A stretch of DNA of 6,128 nt from Aquirufa sp. (GTDB lineage: Bacteria; Bacteroidota; Bacteroidia; Cytophagales; Spirosomataceae). Positions within the stretch are counted from its first letter, which is position 1. Each line of letters starts with the position of its first letter. The translations under genes and the position numbers were made by a program. Location: positions 1-6,128 of the forward strand of contig JAURHT010000114.1 in assembly GCA_030833145.1 (NCBI GenBank). The letters run 5' to 3'. Of the stretch, positions 1 through 5,464 are shown piece after piece. The notes under the pieces were generated by a model that saw only the letters and a list, made by a program, of their open reading frames with translations, did not search any database and was not told where the DNA came from.

Positions 1-1454
1 CGACACCTCCGTTACCAGCGGCACCAGTTGTATCGTATGCTTCATCGAATAATAGTTTCACAGTAGGTACCGCAATCAGCACAATATCTGCAACCGTTTC
101 AGGCACGACAACCAGCTTCGCAATTGCGCCTAGCTTACCGGCAGGCTTGAGTTTGAATACGAGCACGGGAGCGATTACGGGTACGCCATCGGCTGCAATG
201 TCAAGTACGGTATTTACGGTGACGGCAACGAATAGCGGAGGCTCGGGAACGAGCACATTGACGATCGAAGTAGTAGCGGCAACACAAACGCCTACGACTC
301 CGCCGGTAACTCCGCCAGTTACTCCGCCAGTGACGCCTCCTTTACCGGCAGCGCCTAGTGTTACTTATGCTTCTCGTGCATACAGTTTCACTATTGGAAC
401 AGCGATCAATACCTTATCGGCTACGGTATCAGGTACCGCAACCAGCTTTGCGATTACCCCAAATTTACCAGCAGGCCTAAGCTTTAATACTAGCACGGGA
501 GCAATTACGGGTACGCCATCGGCTGCGATTTCGAGCACGAACTTTACGATTACGGCAACGAATGCGGGAGGTTCTGGGACAGCTACCTTGACTATTACCG
601 TAGTGAAAATGGCTAGAAACCTAAGTGGTTTCTCTGCTCAAATCAATAAGACAGATGTAGATCCGGACTTCACGTTAAGTGTAACTCCATCAGCAGGAAC
701 GGGGGCAATTACATTTACTTCTAGTGCCACATCTGTTGCCACGATTACGGGTGCTTCTGTAAAAATTGTGGGCGTAGGGACTTCTGTTCTGACGGCTACC
801 ATTGCAGAAGATGCGACCTATTTATCGGCAACTATTACTACTACTTTGGTCGTAACAAAATACGATTCAGATGGCGACGGAATTCCAGATGCGGTGGAGA
901 TCGGATCAAACCCTGCATCACCTATCGATTCTGATGGGGATGGAGTACCGGATTACAAAGATTTGGATTCGGATAATGATGGTTATGCGGACACGGTAGA
1001 AATAGGGGCAGATCCTAAAAAGCCGGTGGATACGGATGGAGATGGCATTCCAGATTATAAGGATACGGATGCAGATAATGATGGCATAATCGATAAGCTT
1101 GAGGATGATATAAATTACGGTGCATTGCCTGATTGTGATGGCGACGGAGTTCCAAATAGGCTGGATAAAGATGAATGTACCATTTTTACGCCGCAAGGAA
1201 TTTCGCCGAATGGAGACGGCTTAAATGACGTGCTAATTATTCCTGGTGTGATGTCTTACCGCTCGAATAAACTCACTATTTTGGATCGAGCAGGCGCGGT
1301 AGTTTATGAACGAGAAAATTACCTGAATGATTGGGGTGGAACAGGGAAAGACGGATCGATTTTACCTGATGGAGTCTACTATTATGTCATCGATTTTAAT
1401 GGGGTGATTCCGAACATTTCAGATTTTATTTACATCAATAGATTGGCGAGATAA
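1..1454 (+). CDS. Large surface adhesin-like protein, 5'-truncated: Ig-like repeats, TSP3 calcium-binding repeats, type B T9SS sorting domain
   Basis: The frame is open from the window edge (first full codon at position 3) to TAA at 1452-1454, so 483 C-terminal residues are visible and the true start lies upstream. The first start-like codon, TTG at 147, falls inside an Ig-like domain and is not a real start. Visible domains in order are: He_PIG-type putative Ig domains at residues 9-91 and 119-201, joined by a PPVT linker; a third bacterial Ig-like domain at 202-287 (hydrophobic strands, ITFTSS, VATITG); thrombospondin type 3-like DxDGDG repeats at about 288-392; and a gliding-motility-associated C-terminal domain (CHU_C/TIGR04131 type) at 395-483 with [11 protein letters not shown], the [11 protein letters not shown] strand and [10 protein letters not shown]. 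Proteins of this build are exported by the type IX system and attached to or released from the cell surface, often as adhesins. The specific ligand is unknown. The next gene is a PorP/SprF protein overlapping by one base, which fits T9SS export. Domain classes are secure; the adhesin role is inferred. Confidence 0.93.
   Translation, partial: TPPLPAAPVVSYASSNNSFTVGTAISTISATVSGTTTSFAIAPSLPAGLSLNTSTGAITGTPSAAMSSTVFTVTATNSGGSGTSTLTIEVVAATQTPTTPPVTPPVTPPVTPPLPAAPSVTYASRAYSFTIGTAINTLSATVSGTATSFAITPNLPAGLSFNTSTGAITGTPSAAISSTNFTITATNAGGSGTATLTITVVKMARNLSGFSAQINKTDVDPDFTLSVTPSAGTGAITFTSSATSVATITGASVKIVGVGTSVLTATIAEDATYLSATITTTLVVTKYDSDGDGIPDAVEIGSNPASPIDSDGDGVPDYKDLDSDNDGYADTVEIGADPKKPVDTDGDGIPDYKDTDADNDGIIDKLEDDINYGALPDCDGDGVPNRLDKDECTIFTPQGISPNGDGLNDVLIIPGVMSYRSNKLTILDRAGAVVYERENYLNDWGGTGKDGSILPDGVYYYVIDFNGVIPNISDFIYINRLAR
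3..605 (+). repeat. Tandem He_PIG Ig-like repeat, two visible copies, 330-nt period
   Basis: Copy 1 (Ig part 27-275) and copy 2 (357-605) align without gaps at an offset of exactly 330 nt (110 codons). The preceding linker end, TPPLPAAP, also recurs at 3 and 333. Nucleotide identity is highest around 162-195 and 492-525, with one mismatch in that stretch. Because the window opens inside the linker end that precedes copy 1, at least one further upstream copy or linker is likely. Each copy carries the family pattern [20 protein letters not shown]. Confidence 0.9.
300..341 (+). repeat. Pro/Val/Thr inter-domain linker (12-nt PPVT repeats)
   Basis: Three consecutive PPVT units start at 300, 312 and 324, followed by a final PP at 336-341. 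Third codon positions vary between units (ccg/cca, gta/gtt/gtg). The segment separates the two Ig-like repeats and probably acts as an extended, protease-resistant spacer. Units this short can expand or contract by slippage. Confidence 0.85.
864..1178 (+). other. Thrombospondin type 3-like calcium-binding repeats (protein domain)
   Basis: Four DxDGDG[I/V]P[D/N] motifs start at 864, 927, 1029 and 1131. Two DxDNDG motifs lie in the same segment, at 966 and 1068. The two central units are spaced 102 nt (34 residues) apart and share PDYKD after the loop. Asp at alternating positions is the calcium-coordinating pattern known for TSP3 repeats and bacterial relatives. These stalks often sit just before a T9SS sorting domain. 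Calcium would be expected to rigidify the stalk outside the cell. Confidence 0.85.
1185..1451 (+). other. Type B T9SS C-terminal sorting domain (CHU_C / gliding motility-associated)
   Basis: The domain starts [20 protein letters not shown] and continues through [13 protein letters not shown], the [10 protein letters not shown] turn and [12 protein letters not shown], then a final strand near the stop codon. This is the standard layout of the roughly 85-90-residue type B domain that targets proteins such as SprB through the type IX secretion pore. It is complete to the stop codon. Confidence 0.92.
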
Positions 1455-1456
1455 TG
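1452..1456 (+). promoter_or_regulatory. TAATG stop/start overlap (translational coupling)
   Basis: The TAA stop of the adhesin gene shares its last base with the ATG of the PorP/SprF gene. The 20 bases before the ATG show no good Shine-Dalgarno match, which is usual in Bacteroidota. Re-initiation by the terminating ribosome is the likely route, tying PorP/SprF output to its presumed cargo. Confidence 0.6.
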
Positions 1457-2341
1457 AAACGAAAAGTAATCCTTTGGTGTATGATTTGTTTGATGTTTGG
1501 GCCAAAAGCCCAGGCACAATTAGAATCCATGTATTCGCTCTATCGGTTTAATCCGCAGATAGTGACGCCTGCTCATGCTGGAAGCACGGAGAATTCAGAA
1601 TTTATTTTGATTAATCGCCAGCAGTGGATGGGGATGGACGGATCTCCCCAAACAGGCTCTTTGACCGGAAATATAAAATTTGGCAAAAATAAGGGAGTCG
1701 GACTAGTCTTCATAAATGACCAAGCAGGACCCGTTAAAACAGCCACTTTAGCAGGGGATTTTGCCTATCATACGAAGCTAAATGCCACGTGGAATTTGTC
1801 AGGTGGAATTAGATTAGGGATGTCCAGTTTAGGGGTAAACTTTTCTGCGCTTCGTTTGATCAATAATGCAGACCCTTTATTTCAAGGGGATCGCTCCACG
1901 GGGATGAAATTTAATACAGGCTGGGGAATTAAAATCAGCAAAGGACAGGATGATGTATTCTTCAGCATTTCACAACCCAGAGTGCTAAACTACGATTTTG
2001 GCCCACAAAATGGAGCCTACTTAGACGTCGCCTATTATTACGCCATGGCAGGAACAAAAGTGAAAGTAATGGATGGGATTAACTTATATCCGAGTGCTTT
2101 AGCTAGACTTTCGAGTGATACCCCTGTCACTTTAGATATAAATTTGCTGGCTAATTTGCAGAATAAATTTGATGTAGGAATAGGCTACCGTGCGAAAGAA
2201 AGTTATGGTGCCCGTTTTGGTGTACAAGTTAGTCCAAAATTATACCTAGGATACGTATACGAAATACCTACCTCCGCATTAAGTAAAATGGCAAATAGTA
2301 CACACGAAATTGCGATTCGATTATTTGTAAAGACAAAGTAA
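1454..2341 (+). CDS. Type IX secretion system membrane protein, PorP/SprF family
   Basis: The 295-residue product starts with a Sec signal peptide (MKRK, hydrophobic stretch, AQA before Q22). The mature N-terminus has the family signature: a short aromatic stretch, SLYRFNPQIVTPAHAGS, equivalent to the usual Y-x-x-NPxxxNPAYAGS. It continues with NRQQWMGMDGSPQT, another conserved family segment. The rest alternates polar and hydrophobic residues with many Gly and aromatic residues, as in an outer-membrane beta-barrel, and ends in a strand (HEIAIRLFVKTK). Length is normal for the family. PorP/SprF proteins act in the outer membrane with the T9SS. SprF-like members are needed for secretion of particular type B CTD proteins encoded next to them. 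Its place directly after a type B CTD gene suggests a dedicated export or anchoring partner. It is more likely a SprF-like paralogue than the core PorP, because no other core T9SS gene is in view. Confidence 0.93.
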   Translation: MKRKVILWCMICLMFGPKAQAQLESMYSLYRFNPQIVTPAHAGSTENSEFILINRQQWMGMDGSPQTGSLTGNIKFGKNKGVGLVFINDQAGPVKTATLAGDFAYHTKLNATWNLSGGIRLGMSSLGVNFSALRLINNADPLFQGDRSTGMKFNTGWGIKISKGQDDVFFSISQPRVLNYDFGPQNGAYLDVAYYYAMAGTKVKVMDGINLYPSALARLSSDTPVTLDINLLANLQNKFDVGIGYRAKESYGARFGVQVSPKLYLGYVYEIPTSALSKMANSTHEIAIRLFVKTK

Positions 2342-2345
2342 AATG
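2339..2345 (+). promoter_or_regulatory. TAA-A-ATG junction, 1-nt spacer
   Basis: The stop of the PorP/SprF gene (2339-2341) and the next ATG (2343-2345) are separated by a single A. The upstream sequence is A-rich without a clear Shine-Dalgarno core. There is no room for a promoter or terminator between the genes, so the fibre genes are probably transcribed with the adhesin and PorP/SprF genes. Confidence 0.55.
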
Positions 2346-2924
2346 AAAAGGCTACTTATATTATTTCTTTTTCTGAGCCTGAATGTTTTTGCCCAAACGG
2401 GTATCGGGACGACTACGCCCGTGAATAAATTAGACATCTTTTCCACTAAAGCTGATCCAGCCACCTCTAACTCTTCTGCAAATGGTAATTTGAGACTAGG
2501 GGCGACAGGGGCAAATACGCATGTGTTGGATTTTGGCCTAAGTTCTACGTCTACTTTTTCTTGGCTTCAGGCGAGAGATAGAGGAAATTATGCAACACTT
2601 TATGATTTAGCATTTAATCCAAATGGGGGTAAGGTAGGCATAGGAACCTCTGCTCCATCATCCACTTTAACAGTGGGGAATACTGGAGGAACTATACCCG
2701 GAGAAATTACCTTAAATCCTGCCTTTACATCTAATGAAGGAGGACAAATCAATTTTAAAAAATCATTAAACGGGAGTACGGCAGATTGGACTATTGATCA
2801 ATATGGCACGACCTCATCTGATGCTAGATTTCGAATTTTTAATTCTATTTCTGAAACAAATGGATTGACCATAATGGAAAATGGCAAAATAGGAATGGGA
2901 TTAGCACTTCCCACAACACTTTTA
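2343..2924 (+). repeat. Duplicated N-terminal fibre module, copy A
   Basis: Codons 1-194 align with 3800-4378 of the next gene with a single one-codon gap near residue 54. After the gap the offset stays at 1454 nt. Shared blocks include SSANGNLRL, LDFGLSSTSTF, NYATLYDLAFNP, LTVGN, ARFRIFN and SETNG. Homology ends sharply just after the third GIGT-type motif. Confidence 0.88.
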
Positions 2925-3803
2925 CATATTCAAAATGGGAATACGGCAGGTTCAAATGATCCTGCAAATAACACATTACCGAGTATTTATCTCCTTAATA
3001 CAAACTCGACCTCGTCTTCAGCAAACACCATACTTGCACTTCGTACAACAGGAAGTGGTGGAGGAAGCCCCTTTTTATCATTCGATATTAGTGGAATTAG
3101 AGGTTATTCTATGGGAATGGATAACGGTGATGCAGATAAATTTAAATTTATACCTAATTGGAATTTTACAGGTTTGAATTCGCCTATTTTAACCATTGAC
3201 ACAGATAGTAGAGTGGGTATAGGAACCGCTTCGCCTTCTAGAAGATTCCATGTTCAATCTTCGGATAATACATCAGTGTATGTAGAAAGCACGACTAGTG
3301 ATAATAATGGCTTGATGATTCTTAATGCCAATACGGATCAAAACTGGTCTTTAAACTATCATGAGTTTATATATTTTCAAAAACAAGGAAATAACATTGG
3401 TGCTATCATAGCTGCAAATAATGGTGCGGGAGTTACCTATAATACCAGTTCTGATTATCGATTAAAAACTGATTTACGAAATTATAATGGGCTTGATATC
3501 GTCAATAAAATTAAGACGTATGATTTTGGCTGGAAAGCGAATAGTTCAAGAATGCATGGAGTAATGGCGCATGAACTCCAAGAGGTATTACCATACGCAG
3601 TTACAGGAACAAAAGACGCCGTAGATGAGAATGGCAAAATGATAACCCAAGGGGTGGATTATGGTCGAATTACTCCCGTATTAGTCAAGGCGATTCAGGA
3701 GCAAGAACAGAAAATCAATCAATTGGAAAAGGAGAAAGAGGCGCTTGAGAAAACACTTCAATTAATTCAGCGCCGGTTATTAAAATTGGAAAAGAAGAAA
3801 TGA
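2343..3803 (+). CDS. Secreted tail-fibre-like protein with S74 intramolecular chaperone domain (copy A)
   Basis: The 486-residue protein has a signal peptide (residues 1-17, cleavage before Q18) and a mature end QTGIGTTTP typical of Bacteroidota secreted fibre-like proteins. A Gly/Ser/Thr/Asn-rich beta region follows, with four GIGT-type motifs near residues 19, 98, 183 and 291. The C-terminus is a peptidase S74 (endosialidase-type) intramolecular chaperone. It starts at S370-D-Y-R-L-K375, which carries the Ser and Lys pair used for autocleavage, and continues with HGVMAHELQEVLP, VDYGRITPVLVKAIQEQ and a coiled coil at about 447-486. In phage fibres this domain drives trimerisation and is then cut off. 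Cleavage here would release 117 residues. No T9SS sorting domain is present, so the route to the surface is unclear. Residues 1-194 resemble the next gene strongly. Tail-fibre resemblance does not make this a prophage: it has a signal peptide and no phage neighbours. Confidence 0.9.
   Translation: MKRLLILFLFLSLNVFAQTGIGTTTPVNKLDIFSTKADPATSNSSANGNLRLGATGANTHVLDFGLSSTSTFSWLQARDRGNYATLYDLAFNPNGGKVGIGTSAPSSTLTVGNTGGTIPGEITLNPAFTSNEGGQINFKKSLNGSTADWTIDQYGTTSSDARFRIFNSISETNGLTIMENGKIGMGLALPTTLLHIQNGNTAGSNDPANNTLPSIYLLNTNSTSSSANTILALRTTGSGGGSPFLSFDISGIRGYSMGMDNGDADKFKFIPNWNFTGLNSPILTIDTDSRVGIGTASPSRRFHVQSSDNTSVYVESTTSDNNGLMILNANTDQNWSLNYHEFIYFQKQGNNIGAIIAANNGAGVTYNTSSDYRLKTDLRNYNGLDIVNKIKTYDFGWKANSSRMHGVMAHELQEVLPYAVTGTKDAVDENGKMITQGVDYGRITPVLVKAIQEQEQKINQLEKEKEALEKTLQLIQRRLLKLEKKK
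3450..3803 (+). other. S74 intramolecular chaperone domain of copy A
   Basis: The domain begins at the predicted autocleavage serine (codon 370) in SDYRLK. It includes the conserved GVMAHELQEVLP core (GfiAQEvqevlP in the family) and ends in a coiled coil rich in Glu, Lys and Leu. The compact single-block layout is the usual form of the family. Confidence 0.88.
3800..3803 (+). promoter_or_regulatory. ATGA stop/start overlap with purine-rich leader
   Basis: The start codon of the second fibre gene overlaps the TGA stop of the first by four bases. The purine-rich run aaaagaagaaa just upstream could give weak 16S pairing. The arrangement predicts coupled translation of the two fibre proteins. 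Confidence 0.65.
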
Positions 3804-4378
3804 AAAGACTTGTTGTCGTTTTCTTGTTGAGTACTTTTTTTGCGGTGGCCCAAACGGGTATTGGAACGACCACGCCTGTGAATAAGTTTCAAATCGAGGC
3901 GACTACTGCAAATCCAGCATCATCAGGATCAAGTGCAAATGGAAACTTACGTTTGAGCGGATCAAGCGGGTCACATATCTTAGATTTTGGGTTAAGTTCT
4001 ACATCTACTTTTGCCTGGTTGCAGGCGAGATCAAAATCGAATTATGCTACGCTATACGATTTAGCATTTAACCCGATTGGAGGTAAGGTAGGGATAGGAA
4101 ATTCGGCTCCTTCTGCCACTTTAACGGTGGGGAATGAAGGTGGAACTATAGGGGGCGAAATTCTTTTAAATCCTACCTCTACACAATATGAAGGAGGCCA
4201 AATAATATTTAAAAGATCCTTATTAGGGGGCACGGTAGATTGGACATTAGACCAATTTGGGACAACTTCAGCGAATGCTAGATTTAGGATTTTTAATGGG
4301 GCAAGTGAAACAAATGGAATCGCTATTTTAGAAAACGGGAATGTTGGATTAGGAACAGCCATTCCCACCTCCAGACTT
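3800..4378 (+). repeat. Duplicated N-terminal fibre module, copy B
   Basis: This is the counterpart of 2343-2924, one codon shorter. Similarity is strong at protein level and clear in DNA, but many silent differences show that the duplication is not recent. Downstream of 4378 the two genes share only short motifs until the S74 region. Confidence 0.88.
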
Positions 4379-5464
4379 AATTTAGAAGGTGGAGGTATAC
4401 GTCTTGCAACCGGATTTAGTAATTCTACAAATAGACCAGCATTAAATTCTGGAAGTATTGGAAATTATGAAATAAGGGGCGTGGGTACTGGCGGAAGTGG
4501 CACGGCTCAGAATGACGGTGGTGACGATGGTTTATTAAGATTATCTGCTGGAGGAGGAACTAATATCGGCGCGCAATCATCTATTGATATTTCTGGCTTT
4601 TCTACAGTCTCTGATATGAATAAAAATATCGTGATGAGAACCGGAGGAACTGAACGTCTGAGAATAAATGCTGATGGAAACGTAGGAATAGGGACGGCTT
4701 CGCCACTCGTGCCTTTGCATGTTGCATCTTATGTATCACAATATGTTAATACCTATGGGTATTTAAGTCAATCAAATGTATCAGGGTCTTATGCAGCTAA
4801 TACGAATGTTTTATATTCTATAATGGCCGATCAAAGAATACGTGCCCCAGAGTTCAATGCCATTTCAGATGCTAGAATTAAAAAGGGGATAACCTTATTA
4901 AATACAGAGAGTCAATTATCCGCTTTGAATAAACTCCAAGTCGTAAATTATACCTACATCGATCAATTAGCGAATGGTAATAAAAACAAAACTGGATTTA
5001 TAGCGCAAGAAGTAGAAGCGGTAAATGCCCAATTTGTGAATCAAACTTCAGATTTTATTCCTTCTGTTTTTGCTTTGGCAAAATCAGTACAGGAGGAAAA
5101 TGACGTGCTGAAAATTACCTTAGAAAAGCCTCACGGTTTTGCTAAAGGCGATGTAATTAAATTTTTTGTAGAGGGAAAAAGGGAAGTGGTTAAGACGATT
5201 GACGAAGTGAAAGACTTAGACTCTTTTTCGGTAATTGGATGGACGGAACAAACAACTAATCTATTTATTTATGGTAAGAAAGTAGCCGATTTTAGGGCTA
5301 TAGATTTTGACCAAATTACCGCATTAAGTGTCGGCGCTATTCAAGAATTAAGCAAGCAAGTAGATAGCCTCAAGATTGAAAATGAAAAATTGAATAAAGA
5401 AATTCAGGTCAAGCAATCAGACTTTGAGAACCGATTAAAGCTGTTAGAATCAAAAATAAAATGA
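3800..5464 (+). CDS. Secreted tail-fibre-like protein with insert-bearing S74 chaperone domain (copy B)
   Basis: The 554-residue paralogue of the preceding gene has the same leader length (residues 1-17, mature Q18) and an N-terminal module homologous over residues 1-193. GIGT-type motifs lie near 19, 97, 182 and 295. The middle (about 194-290) is unlike copy A and is Gly-rich. TERLRINADGNVGIGTASP is a common fibre-shaft pattern. The S74 domain starts at S356-D-A-R-I-K361 and keeps the Ser and Lys pair and the GFIAQEVEAV core. It carries an extra segment at about 431-498, between SVFALAKSV and FRAIDFDQITALSVGAIQEL. A coiled coil follows at 509-554. Autocleavage would release 199 residues. It has no T9SS sorting domain. 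A likely role is a trimeric surface fibre, possibly assembling beside copy A; the target is unknown. Confidence 0.9.
   Translation: MKRLVVVFLLSTFFAVAQTGIGTTTPVNKFQIEATTANPASSGSSANGNLRLSGSSGSHILDFGLSSTSTFAWLQARSKSNYATLYDLAFNPIGGKVGIGNSAPSATLTVGNEGGTIGGEILLNPTSTQYEGGQIIFKRSLLGGTVDWTLDQFGTTSANARFRIFNGASETNGIAILENGNVGLGTAIPTSRLNLEGGGIRLATGFSNSTNRPALNSGSIGNYEIRGVGTGGSGTAQNDGGDDGLLRLSAGGGTNIGAQSSIDISGFSTVSDMNKNIVMRTGGTERLRINADGNVGIGTASPLVPLHVASYVSQYVNTYGYLSQSNVSGSYAANTNVLYSIMADQRIRAPEFNAISDARIKKGITLLNTESQLSALNKLQVVNYTYIDQLANGNKNKTGFIAQEVEAVNAQFVNQTSDFIPSVFALAKSVQEENDVLKITLEKPHGFAKGDVIKFFVEGKREVVKTIDEVKDLDSFSVIGWTEQTTNLFIYGKKVADFRAIDFDQITALSVGAIQELSKQVDSLKIENEKLNKEIQVKQSDFENRLKLLESKIK
4865..5464 (+). 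other. S74 intramolecular chaperone domain of copy B, with an internal insert
   Basis: The domain runs from the predicted cleavage serine (codon 356) to the stop. The insert at 5090-5293 encodes a segment with short beta-like strands, a KPHGFAKGD turn and FVEGKREVVKTIDEV, resembling a small beta-barrel. The split is inferred from comparison with copy A, where the GVMAHELQEVLP core and the FDQITAL-equivalent YGRITPV segment are much closer together. Confidence 0.8.
5461..5464 (+). promoter_or_regulatory. ATGA stop/start overlap
   Basis: The TGA of copy B overlaps the ATG of the third fibre gene by four bases, the same arrangement as at 3800-3803. The leader before it is A-rich (caaaaataaa) with no Shine-Dalgarno core. 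Confidence 0.6.

Noticed and set aside
147..149. TTG as the start of the first gene
   Set aside because: The frame is open back to the window edge and the codons before it encode the first half of the same Ig-like repeat, so this is an internal leucine codon.
300..341. CRISPR-like or regulatory short repeat
   Set aside because: The 12-nt units are in-frame PPVT codons with variable third bases and no spacers.
918..1196. Minus-strand open frame of 92 codons
   Set aside because: It is antisense to the Asp-rich calcium-binding repeats. Its Ile/Arg-rich product simply mirrors the repeated gat/gga codons.
2935..3177. Plus-strand open frame of 80 codons in another frame
   Set aside because: It lies wholly inside the first fibre gene and has no recognisable domain or start context.
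4042..4368. Minus-strand open frame of 108 codons
   Set aside because: It is antisense to the conserved N-terminal module of the second fibre gene. The Pro-rich product mirrors Gly codons on the coding strand.
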